From assembly GCA_030639665.1 (NCBI GenBank), contig DAOWCC010000003.1, positions 1-32,625 of the forward strand: DNA of 32,625 bases, written 5' to 3'. The notes beneath the pieces were generated by a model that saw nothing but the letters and a program-made list of their open reading frames with translations, did no database searches and was not told the origin of the DNA. Positions within the stretch are counted from its first letter, which is position 1; every line of letters starts with the position of its first letter. This document shows positions 8,586 to 16,788 of this stretch, piece by piece. The stretch is from Elusimicrobiota bacterium (lineage in GTDB: Bacteria > Elusimicrobiota > Elusimicrobia > Elusimicrobiales > UBA9959). Position numbers and translations under genes: made by a program.

Positions 8586-10129
8586 AGAAAAAAAATATTA
8601 TATTAATGAATTCTCTAAGGCTTGCGCCGCGGTTTATGTCCACAAATGAATTTTCGCTTGTTTGGGGCCCTCATCCTTTGGTGACTCTCCCTCTTTTAGC
8701 CACTATGGTTCCCAAAAATTGGAATATTAAATTGTTGGATCCCATTGTTTACAATGTAAAACTGAAAGATTTTGGCTCTTTAATACAGAAAGCCGATGTA
8801 GTGTCAATAACCTGTACGGCTTCAAGTTCAGCTCTCAATACGGAGATGACTATAAAATTAATCAGGCAATTAAGGCCGGATATTCATATTGTGCTTGGCG
8901 GGCATCATTCTTCGTTTTATCCCAAAGAGTGGCTCGAAAAAGGGGCGAGTATTATTGTCAGAGGAGAAGGTGAATATACTTTAAAGGAAATTCTGGAGTC
9001 TATTGAAAAAAATGAAGGCTTTGACAAAATTAAGGGAATATCGTTTATTTCCGGCAATAAAATAATTCATAATCCCGATAGAGAATTAATGCCCGATCTT
9101 GACGCTTTGCCGTTTCCCAGATGGGATTTAATGGATTTTGGGCGTTATAATCAATTCACTCGCAGAAAAGGATTGACTGTGGGGATTGAAACCACGCGCG
9201 GTTGCACGAATAAATGTTCATTTTGTCTGGTTAATAAAATGTGGAAAGGAGAGCAGCGGTATCGCTCTCTTAATAAATCCATGGAAGATATTAAGCGGCT
9301 TTATTCGATGGGAGCAAGGCAATTGGGATTTGTGGGAGACGGTTTTGGCAATCCTCCCGACAGGCATATGGAATTGATGAAAGCCATACAAAAAGAAAAA
9401 ATGGATATTGATTGGATGTCGTTTATGAGGGTTGATTCCATTTTAAAAGAACCCCGTTTAGCCAAAGAAATGGCAAAGGCGGGATGCAAAGCTGTTTTTA
9501 TCGGTTTTGAATCGCCTTTTCAAAACCTGTTAAAAATATGGCAAAAAGGCCCCGACGGTTTGGCGAAAGTTTCAACATATCAAAAAGTTTATGAGCTTTT
9601 GGATAAAGAGGGAATACTTGTTTTTGGATTTTTAATAGTCGGGCATCCCCAAGAGCCTGAAGGAATAGTTCCTAAAATTTTTCGGGAATATCAAAAATGG
9701 TGCGATATTCCTTTGGTAAATGCCATTCAGCCGATGAAGGGAACTCTTGATTATGAGGATTATGAAAAGAAAGATTTATTGGCCAAAGATATGTTTTATC
9801 ATGATATAAGAATTCCGAGTTTGAAAGGTTCAAATAGAAATGTTCATGAGGGTTTAAGTTTGTTCGGTAAGAAAATTATTTTTGAGTTTCCGTTTTATAT
9901 GTTTTCGGCTAAAAAAACAAAAAGACAATTTTTCAGGCATATGTATTTGTTTTTAATAAAGAAACTTCTTGAAACGAATTTGGCCGAGCTTAAAGATTAT
10001 TGGCTATTGCTGAATTTTAATAAAATGTCTCCTTCAGACTTGCAGAACGCGGTAATAAACAGAAATCTTAATCCGAAAAAAATAAGCAAACTCGCGGAAA
10101 AATGCAGAAAAGGATTTAGCGTTTTATAG
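8582..10129 (+). CDS. B12-binding-domain radical SAM protein (copy C)
   Basis: The protein has 515 residues and its start overlaps the previous stop in an ATGA. The N-terminal Rossmann domain contains VLGGHHSSF and VRGEGEYTLKEI. The barrel has TRGCTNKCSFC (C208, C212, C215), FVGDGFGN, FIGFES and GFLIVGHPQEPE. The C-terminus carries MFYHDIRIPSLKG like its neighbour, then a long basic helical tail. It is most like the proteins at 7053 and 13036 and probably arose by tandem duplication of the former. Use of AGA/AGG arginine codons is high, unlike the genes just downstream. The reaction is unknown; C-methylation or radical rearrangement is the family expectation. Confidence 0.8.
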   Translation: MKKKNIILMNSLRLAPRFMSTNEFSLVWGPHPLVTLPLLATMVPKNWNIKLLDPIVYNVKLKDFGSLIQKADVVSITCTASSSALNTEMTIKLIRQLRPDIHIVLGGHHSSFYPKEWLEKGASIIVRGEGEYTLKEILESIEKNEGFDKIKGISFISGNKIIHNPDRELMPDLDALPFPRWDLMDFGRYNQFTRRKGLTVGIETTRGCTNKCSFCLVNKMWKGEQRYRSLNKSMEDIKRLYSMGARQLGFVGDGFGNPPDRHMELMKAIQKEKMDIDWMSFMRVDSILKEPRLAKEMAKAGCKAVFIGFESPFQNLLKIWQKGPDGLAKVSTYQKVYELLDKEGILVFGFLIVGHPQEPEGIVPKIFREYQKWCDIPLVNAIQPMKGTLDYEDYEKKDLLAKDMFYHDIRIPSLKGSNRNVHEGLSLFGKKIIFEFPFYMFSAKKTKRQFFRHMYLFLIKKLLETNLAELKDYWLLLNFNKMSPSDLQNAVINRNLNPKKISKLAEKCRKGFSVL

Positions 10130-10164
10130 AAACCTGTCATGTATATATCTTATAATGATAAGTA

Positions 10165-11589
10165 ATGGCTAAAGTTTTACTTACGACTCCTCCTTGGCTG
10201 CATTTTCACAGCTTGCAGGTATTGTTTCCCAATATTCCGCCTTTAAATCTTCAAATTTTGGCCGGCGTATTGCGTAATGCCGGCCATGAAGTAATGATTG
10301 CCGATATTCAGCATTTGCCGCTTTCAGATAAGAAATTACAGCGGATGATAGAATCATTTCGACCGGATATCATAGGTTTTTCAGTTTCCGAAATTGCCAC
10401 CACTCCCATTGTCGTTGAGATGGCTGCCAAATTGCGCGAGCGATATCCGAATATAAAATGGTTGGCCGGCGGACAAGCCCCCTCATTCAGTCCGGAATTG
10501 TTTTTGGGAAATAATAAGCCTTTTGACGCGGTCGCCTTATATGAAGGTGAAAACACTATCGCGAATATTGTGTCGGCGCTCGCGGCGGGTTCATTGTCCA
10601 AAGATATTCCCGGCGCCGCTTGGCTCGGAGCCGGCGGAAAAATTGAACGCTCCAAAATAGAGCGTTTAATTTGCGATTTGGATAATAGTCCTTTGCCTTA
10701 TGTGGAAGGAACTTTAAAGAGGGCTTATTATTCGGATGGATTTTGCGGAGCCATTGAGACGGCGCGAGGCTGTCCTTTTAAATGTAATTTTTGTCCCGTG
10801 CCGAATTTTTACGGCAATCCCACCAGATATAAATCCGCTAAGCGCATTTTGGAAGAAATAAGGCAATTAAAAGCGAAAGGCGCCACTGAAATAGCTTTCA
10901 ATGATGACTCTTTCGGGACGAGGTTGCAGATTGCTCGAGAAGTTTTTGAAACAATGATTCGCGAGAATATGAAACTTCGTTTCGGACTTCAAATTCGCGC
11001 CGATATCATCGCGGCCAATCCCGACCTTATTGAGCTGGGGGCCAAGGCCGGTCTGGGTTTGGCTGTAGTCGGTTTTGAGGGTTATACCTTGGCCGTGCAA
11101 GCTAAAGCGGATAAAGGCAATTCCGCCGAAATTAATTATGCCGCTTCGCGGATTTTGCGCCGCAATGGAATTTTTGTTTACGGAACACATATATTCGGCG
11201 GTCCCGGCACCTCTTGGCGCGACAATTTTATTACTTTTTTAAAAGGAAGATTCAATTCCGATATTTTTAGGATGACGATTTTTACTCCCGTGCCCGGCTC
11301 GCCTATTTATAATGAACTTTCCAGCGCGAATTATATTGATGTTAGCAATCCAGGCGATTTTTATGAAGGTAAATATCTTATTCCCAATTCTTTTAATCCT
11401 TTTTTGGTGGAGTTTATGTATTTCGGTTTATTGGCTTTGCATTATGCTTTGCCCGACACTTTGTTTAAGGCGCTGTTTCATTCCAATTTGGATTACCGCG
11501 TTTTTCATCGGCGGGCGTATAAAGCGGCGTTTCTATTTGTTATCGGACAAATCGCTTCGCGGTTCAGAAAAAAAAGGTATGAAATATGA
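10165..11589 (+). CDS. B12-binding-domain radical SAM protein (copy D)
   Basis: The protein has 474 residues. The N-terminal domain reads TTPPWLHF, NLQILAGVLRNAGHEV, FSVSEIA and LAGGQAPSF, and the expected VGEGE is YEGEN. The barrel has ARGCPFKCNFC (C203, C207, C210), FNDDSFG, VGFEG and GTHIFGGPGTS. The C-terminus is hydrophobic with a basic RFRKKRYE end, suggesting contact with membrane or lipid. It is the most divergent of the group and has no close paralogue in the window. A TATAAT at 10151-10156 lies 8 nt before the ATG and could drive a nearly leaderless transcript, but no -35 supports it. Its codon use is richer in CGN arginine than the genes before it. Confidence 0.8.
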   Translation: MAKVLLTTPPWLHFHSLQVLFPNIPPLNLQILAGVLRNAGHEVMIADIQHLPLSDKKLQRMIESFRPDIIGFSVSEIATTPIVVEMAAKLRERYPNIKWLAGGQAPSFSPELFLGNNKPFDAVALYEGENTIANIVSALAAGSLSKDIPGAAWLGAGGKIERSKIERLICDLDNSPLPYVEGTLKRAYYSDGFCGAIETARGCPFKCNFCPVPNFYGNPTRYKSAKRILEEIRQLKAKGATEIAFNDDSFGTRLQIAREVFETMIRENMKLRFGLQIRADIIAANPDLIELGAKAGLGLAVVGFEGYTLAVQAKADKGNSAEINYAASRILRRNGIFVYGTHIFGGPGTSWRDNFITFLKGRFNSDIFRMTIFTPVPGSPIYNELSSANYIDVSNPGDFYEGKYLIPNSFNPFLVEFMYFGLLALHYALPDTLFKALFHSNLDYRVFHRRAYKAAFLFVIGQIASRFRKKRYEI

Positions 11590-13034
11590 CCAGACGGCCG
11601 AAAATTTTATTTGTGAAAAGTCGGAGCATGACTTCAAAGATAAAGGGAACATATGTTTCATTGGGCATTCTTTATATAGCGACATACTTGCGTAAAACTC
11701 TTTCGGCGACAGTGCGCATTATTAACACTATGTGGGATGACGATAATCCTCTAAAAACGGTACTCGACGGAACGCGGGAATTTAAGCCCGACGCGCTTGG
11801 AATCAGCGCTCTTACAGCGGAAGCCTTTTTGGCTCATAAAATAGCGGCCGCCGTAAAAAGCGAAAACCCCGATTTGCCCGTTATAATGGGCGGTCCTTAT
11901 CCTTCTTCGGACCCCGAAAGAGCTCTTAGCGATTTAAATGTGGATATTGTCATTATCGGTGAAGGCGAGGAAACATTCAAAGAACTTGCCGGCGTTATTA
12001 TGAAAGAAGGTCCGCGTTGGAAGGAAGCGAATATATTAAATTCCATTGCCGGTATAGCGTTTCGCGATGGTGAAAATACGCGTATTACGGCTGTCCGTCC
12101 GCCGATAAAAGATCTCGATTCTTTGCCCTTTCCCGATTGGGACCTTATAGATTATCATCGTTTTTGGAAACTCGGCAAATGCGGCATGGCGACCATTGGC
12201 CACAGTTATTATCTGCCGATTTATACTTCCAGAGGCTGTCCTTATAATTGTATTTATTGCCATCAGATTTTCGGTAAAAAATTTAGAGCCCGTTCTCCCG
12301 AGAATGTGGTGGACGAAATAGCTCAAATTATGCGCCGCGGGGTAAATCACATCGAGGTTTTGGACGATATATCCAATTTTGATCAAAAGCGTTTTAATCG
12401 CATACTGGAAATAATGCTGGAGCGAAATCTTCATCCCATGATGAGTTTTCCGAACGGCATTCGCGCCGACCTAATGACCGAAGACTCCATTGATTTGCTT
12501 AAAAAAGTGGGCACGGGGGAGATATCCATAGCTGTTGAAACCGCTTCCAATCGTTTGCAAAAACTATTGGATAAAAATCTTTCTCTTGAAAGAACATGGA
12601 ATACCATAGAAATGTTCGCGAAGCGAAAAATATTCACTCGCGGTTTTTTTATGCTTGGTTTTCCCACCGAAACGGAAGAAGAAATTCGTTCAACTATACG
12701 ATACGCTCATAAATCCAATCTGCATCTCGCTTTGTTTTTTACGCCCAATCCTTTTAAAAACACCAAGCTTTACGATATGTTTACAGATGCCGGAAAAATG
12801 CCGTCCGATACGCGCACCATAGATTTTGAATATTTCGGCTCGCCTTTCAATGGCAGTGAAGTATCGGAAAAGACTTATAAGAGGCTCTACTATTGGGCTT
12901 ATGCTGGATTTCACTTTCATCCGCGCCGCATGTTTCGCATACTTCGCGACAGGCCTTGCAAGGCTGATATTCCGGCGCGAGCTCTGGGATTATTCAGTAA
13001 TTTAGTTTCATTTCGCCGTCTTAAGGAAAATTGA
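11586..13034 (+). CDS. B12-binding-domain radical SAM protein (copy A')
   Basis: The protein has 482 residues and overlaps the previous stop by 4 nt. It is a clear paralogue of the protein at 5618: both share SRS near the start, ALTAEAFLAHKIA, RARSPE, HIEVLDDISN, LHLALFFTPNPF and the same last nine residues (VSFRRLKEN). SAM-cluster cysteines are C218, C222 and C225 in SRGCPYNCIYC. Identical nucleotide runs remain, for example 34 nt at 12721-12754 matching 6738-6771, yet codon use differs (many CGC/CGT arginines here, mostly AGA/AGG there). The two copies may methylate different positions of one product or act on variant substrates; this is inference. Confidence 0.82.
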   Translation: MTRRPKILFVKSRSMTSKIKGTYVSLGILYIATYLRKTLSATVRIINTMWDDDNPLKTVLDGTREFKPDALGISALTAEAFLAHKIAAAVKSENPDLPVIMGGPYPSSDPERALSDLNVDIVIIGEGEETFKELAGVIMKEGPRWKEANILNSIAGIAFRDGENTRITAVRPPIKDLDSLPFPDWDLIDYHRFWKLGKCGMATIGHSYYLPIYTSRGCPYNCIYCHQIFGKKFRARSPENVVDEIAQIMRRGVNHIEVLDDISNFDQKRFNRILEIMLERNLHPMMSFPNGIRADLMTEDSIDLLKKVGTGEISIAVETASNRLQKLLDKNLSLERTWNTIEMFAKRKIFTRGFFMLGFPTETEEEIRSTIRYAHKSNLHLALFFTPNPFKNTKLYDMFTDAGKMPSDTRTIDFEYFGSPFNGSEVSEKTYKRLYYWAYAGFHFHPRRMFRILRDRPCKADIPARALGLFSNLVSFRRLKEN

Positions 13035-13035
13035 T

Positions 13036-14469
13036 ATGCCTAAAATTCTGATGTTGCAGCCTGTTAGAATCCATAAACGCTGGCCCGTGCCCGAAGACTT
13101 TACGGGACTTCTCGGCGCTTCGCCGACTCTCGCTTTCGCGCAATTGCGCGCTAAGCTTAAAAATTACGAAGCGGACTATATGGACGGTTTGGCCAGAGAA
13201 TATTCGCTCGCGGAGCTTACTCGGCGCGCGAAAGCGGTTGATGCCGTTCTTATAAACGCCCATTCCAGTGTGGGCGCTCTTAACGCGGAAGCGAATGTCA
13301 GGCATATTTTAGACAATTGTCCCGGCGTTCCGATAATTATGGGAGGCCATCACGCTACGGTTTATGATTTTCAATGGCTTGGGCGCGGAGCGCATTTTGT
13401 CGTGCGCAATGAAGGTGAAGAAACCATCGTTGAATTGCTTGAGGCTATTTTTAAAGGCGGTTCTTATGATGAGATAAAGGGAATTTCATGGCAGGGTCCC
13501 GGCAATGAATTCCACCGTAATCCGCCCAGATCCTTGATTAAGAATTTAGATGATTTGCCCATTCCCGATTGGGGCATCTACGACAAAAAACTTTATCACT
13601 TGCCTTTGCCCATTAAGGGTTATTCAACTACGGCGGAAACTTCCCGAGGCTGTCCTTATCATTGCAGTTTTTGCGCAGCGAGCGAGATGTGGATGCATAA
13701 GCAGAGGTTTAAAAGTCCAGAGAGAGTTTTGGAAGAATTGCGAATTTTAGGCAAGCTGGGTTTTACAAAAATCTGGTTTGCCGATGATAATTTCGGGCAG
13801 GATCCCGAGCGCTATGCCCAAATATACGAGGGCATTCTTAGGGAAAATATGAAGTTCAATTTTGTGGTTTTCATTCGTTCCGATAATATCGTGAAATCGC
13901 CAGAAGTCATGAGGCTTGCTCATCGCGCGGGCATGCGCGTGGCGCTCGTCGGCATTGAAAGCGCCGTGGACCGCCTTCTTACGGATTGTTCCAAGGTCAG
14001 TGAGGCCGAGACCAGCCGGAAAGCGGTTGAGATTTTGCGTGAAATAGGTATTTTCATCGGAGGTTTCCTTATGGTAGGCTACCTCGATGAGAAACAGGAT
14101 GAAACAGACACCACCTTTCGCGCGGCAAATGAGATGACGGATTATCCCATTATATCCATATTCGAACCGCGATTCGGAACAAAAGATTTTGTTCGCGCCA
14201 AAGCCAAATTGGATACGCCGGGCGGCGATATGTTCTATCATAATACCGAACATTTTATTCCGAGTATGGTTCATGTTTTGCCGCAATATAGAGATTTTTA
14301 TAGGCGTTATTTAACTCATCCCAAACAAATAAATAAGCTTTTATTCGGCACTCCGACGCAAAAAAAGTGTTACCGCACTTTGTATATGAATCTGGCAAAA
14401 TCAGTCCTGCGCGTTACTCCCGCCATGCTGGCCAATCCATGGGAAATGACACGGGATATATACAAATAG
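13036..14469 (+). CDS. B12-binding-domain radical SAM protein (copy B')
   Basis: The protein has 477 residues and starts 1 nt after the previous stop, with the same aaggaaaattgatatg junction as at 7053. The N-terminal domain has IMGGHHATV and VRNEGEETIVELL. The barrel has SRGCPYHCSFC (C206, C210, C213), FADDNFGQD, LVGIES and GGFLMVGYLDE. The C-terminal motif MFYHNTEHF matches the MFYH motif of the proteins at 7053 and 8582. With the preceding gene it forms the second A-B pair. It is the last gene of the CGN-rich block; the next gene follows after a 60-bp gap. Confidence 0.8.
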   Translation: MPKILMLQPVRIHKRWPVPEDFTGLLGASPTLAFAQLRAKLKNYEADYMDGLAREYSLAELTRRAKAVDAVLINAHSSVGALNAEANVRHILDNCPGVPIIMGGHHATVYDFQWLGRGAHFVVRNEGEETIVELLEAIFKGGSYDEIKGISWQGPGNEFHRNPPRSLIKNLDDLPIPDWGIYDKKLYHLPLPIKGYSTTAETSRGCPYHCSFCAASEMWMHKQRFKSPERVLEELRILGKLGFTKIWFADDNFGQDPERYAQIYEGILRENMKFNFVVFIRSDNIVKSPEVMRLAHRAGMRVALVGIESAVDRLLTDCSKVSEAETSRKAVEILREIGIFIGGFLMVGYLDEKQDETDTTFRAANEMTDYPIISIFEPRFGTKDFVRAKAKLDTPGGDMFYHNTEHFIPSMVHVLPQYRDFYRRYLTHPKQINKLLFGTPTQKKCYRTLYMNLAKSVLRVTPAMLANPWEMTRDIYK

Positions 14470-14529
14470 GTTTCATGATAGTGATGTTTGTTATAAAAAA
14501 ACGATTAACATTTAATGCTATTCTAAAAA

Positions 14530-15843
14530 ATGACAGCTAAGAAAAAATTATCTGAAAAAGTTCTGATTTTGGGCGCCGGTTTAACGGGGCTTAGCGCGGC
14601 TTATAAATTAAAAACGCTCGGCTTTAAAAATGTTTTAGTTTTAGAAAAAGAAAAAAGACCGGGGGGGCTGTTAAAAACCGATAGGAAAGAGGGAGGCGCT
14701 ATAGACCAATTGCCTCATGTTTTTTTCAGCAAGGATAAAACAGTTAAAAGTTTTTTTCTTAAAATGGTCGGAAAAGTTTACAGGCATTCTCATAAACTGG
14801 GGGTTTTGTGGAAAAACGGCTATATTGATTATCCTTTTCAAAACAATATACATCAACTGGAAATAGAGGAAAGAAAAAAAATTCTGAAAGGATTGTTTGA
14901 AAGAAAGCCGCTTAAAAATTTAAAAGCCGGAAATTTTGAAGATTTCGCCGTAAAAACTTTTGGGAACGAATTAACGGAACTGTTTTTCCGGCCCTATAAT
15001 GAAAAGCTTTGGCTGACGCCGCTGAAAAAAATGGATTATAAATGGCTCGCGTCAAAAATAAAAATGCAGGAACCCTCTGAACTTGTTGAAAGCGTTTTGG
15101 GCGCTGAAAATAAAAAAGATAAAGCCGTGGCGCCTCATGCTGAGTTTATTTATCCAAAGAAAGGCGGCATTCAAACGCTTATTGACGGCTTGATTGCCGA
15201 AGTGGGCGCGGATAAAATCAAGCTTGATATTAATATAACCAGGATAGACTCCAAGAAAAAAACGGTTTTCGCGGGAAAAGAAATTTTTCATTACGATAAA
15301 ATCATTTCCACTTTACCTTTAAATGAAGCGGTTAAACTGTCAGGCATGAAAAAGAATGGAAGCGCTTTAAAACGCTTGAAAGCGACAAAGGTTTTTTGCG
15401 TTCAATATGTTCTTAAAAAAATCAATCTTCCCCGGTATCATTGGATATATGTTCCAGGCAAGAAGTTTCCCTTTTATCGCTTAACCAGAGAGGAATTGAT
15501 AAATCCCAAAGCGTTTAAAAATAAAAAAGTTTTGCTGGTTGAATGCGCCATGGGTAAATCCGATTTTCCAAATGAAAAAACTTTTATTAAGGAAATTACT
15601 TCCCATCTCGAAAAGTTAAATATTTTAAAGAGAAAAGACATAGAGCGGATGTGGCATTCCGATCATTTTCCTGCCTATCCCGTTCCGCATTTGAAAGGAG
15701 AGAAGGATATTTCTTTTTGTTTGAATGAGCTTTTAAAAAGGGGAATAATTTCCGCGGGCCGATCGGGAGAATGGTTTATAAAAAATATGGACCATAGCAT
15801 TTTGGCGGGCTTTAAGGCCGCGGGGGAAATTTTAAAAAGATGA
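14530..15843 (+). CDS. FAD-dependent oxidoreductase, UDP-galactopyranose mutase/protoporphyrinogen oxidase-like
   Basis: The protein has 437 residues. An N-terminal FAD-binding Rossmann motif GAGLTG (residues 15-20) is followed by VLEKEKRPGGLLKT and an NFEDFAVKTFGNEL..FFRPYNEKLW segment, typical of UDP-galactopyranose mutase-like and HemY-like amine oxidase-fold flavoproteins. A C-terminal FAD motif (IISAGRSGEW) is present. Its overlapping partner is a sugar nucleotidyltransferase, which favours a sugar-related role. The HemN-like and BchE-like context would superficially suggest tetrapyrrole work, and I cannot exclude it. No Shine-Dalgarno precedes the ATG; TGCTATTCT at 14516-14524 resembles an extended -10 that would give a leaderless start. 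Confidence 0.72.
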   Translation: MTAKKKLSEKVLILGAGLTGLSAAYKLKTLGFKNVLVLEKEKRPGGLLKTDRKEGGAIDQLPHVFFSKDKTVKSFFLKMVGKVYRHSHKLGVLWKNGYIDYPFQNNIHQLEIEERKKILKGLFERKPLKNLKAGNFEDFAVKTFGNELTELFFRPYNEKLWLTPLKKMDYKWLASKIKMQEPSELVESVLGAENKKDKAVAPHAEFIYPKKGGIQTLIDGLIAEVGADKIKLDINITRIDSKKKTVFAGKEIFHYDKIISTLPLNEAVKLSGMKKNGSALKRLKATKVFCVQYVLKKINLPRYHWIYVPGKKFPFYRLTREELINPKAFKNKKVLLVECAMGKSDFPNEKTFIKEITSHLEKLNILKRKDIERMWHSDHFPAYPVPHLKGEKDISFCLNELLKRGIISAGRSGEWFIKNMDHSILAGFKAAGEILKR

Positions 15844-16787
15844 TTCCGGCGGTGATACTTACGGCGGGGGAAGGTAAACGCCTTGGAAAGATGTCAAAGA
15901 ACTTTTCCAAGAGTTTGCTGACGGTGGGCGATTCCACTTTACTGGCGGGGCATTTAAATAATTTTCTTGAAATCGGAATTAATGAATTTATTATCGTGGC
16001 GGATCCTTTGTCCGAGGATATAGAAAAAGAGGCCCAAAAAGTTCTCAAAAACCGGAAGGCTTCTTTTCGCGTTGTTCATCAGAAAAAAAGATTAGGCATA
16101 GGCCACGCGGCTTTGCTTGCCGAAAAATATATCGGCGAGGGAGAATTTATTCTTGTCTTGGGAGATACTTTTTATTCGCCCGGGGATATTTTAGCCGCCA
16201 TTAAGGAGATAACTTCCGGCTCCGTCGATGCCGTTTTATCGGTGAGAAAAGTTTCCGATGACAAAGAAATACTTAAAGAATGCACCGTTAAGCTTGATGA
16301 AAACAATGTTGTTGAAAAAATAGTTGAAAAGCCCGAGCGGGCCTTGAGCATGATGAAGCCTTGCGGAGTTTATTTTTTTAATCATAAGTTTTTTAAACAT
16401 TTGAAAAAAACTTCGGCATCTTCTTTAAGGGGTGAAATAGAGCTGACTGACGCCATAGATAATTTTGTTCGGGAAGGCGGAATGGTTGTGGCCAGAAATA
16501 CTTTGAAGTTTGATGTTAATATAAATTATCCAAGGGATATATTGGCCGCCAATTTAGCCTGGCTCGCCCAAAAAAAAATAAAATGTTTTTCTCACGCGAG
16601 CGCCGTTATAGGCGAAGACGTTTCGCTTTCTGAAAGCGTTGTGGGCCAAAACAGCCGGATTGGAAAGTTTTCCAAGCTGAGGCGGGTTGTGGTTTTTCCC
16701 GGCAGTGAAGTTTCTCCCAATTCAAATTTGGAAAATATTATTGTTCTGCCGGATATGAAAATTCCGGTTTTGCCGGATGAAAATTAA
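15840..16787 (+). CDS. sugar-1-phosphate nucleotidyltransferase
   Basis: The protein has 315 residues and starts in an ATGA overlap with the flavoprotein. It has the nucleotidyltransferase loop TAGEGKRLG (residues 8-16), a catalytic-type lysine at K24 (FSKSLL, where many relatives have PKPLL), LGIGHA, and the metal-binding aspartate D109 in VLGDTFY. From about residue 255 repeated short strands (HASAVIGEDVSLSES, SRIGKFSKL) suggest a left-handed beta-helix, as in GlmU- or glucose-1-phosphate-type enzymes. Expected reaction: NTP + sugar-1-phosphate to NDP-sugar + diphosphate. The specific sugar cannot be read from the sequence. With the preceding flavoenzyme it may make or remodel an activated sugar for the cluster product. 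Confidence 0.8.
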   Translation: MIPAVILTAGEGKRLGKMSKNFSKSLLTVGDSTLLAGHLNNFLEIGINEFIIVADPLSEDIEKEAQKVLKNRKASFRVVHQKKRLGIGHAALLAEKYIGEGEFILVLGDTFYSPGDILAAIKEITSGSVDAVLSVRKVSDDKEILKECTVKLDENNVVEKIVEKPERALSMMKPCGVYFFNHKFFKHLKKTSASSLRGEIELTDAIDNFVREGGMVVARNTLKFDVNINYPRDILAANLAWLAQKKIKCFSHASAVIGEDVSLSESVVGQNSRIGKFSKLRRVVVFPGSEVSPNSNLENIIVLPDMKIPVLPDEN

Positions 16788-16788
16788 G

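Noticed and set aside
13747-14286. A 179-codon open frame on the minus strand
   Set aside because: It lies wholly opposite the well-supported radical SAM gene at 13036, has no ribosome site or recognisable domain, and its composition is the mirror of that gene.
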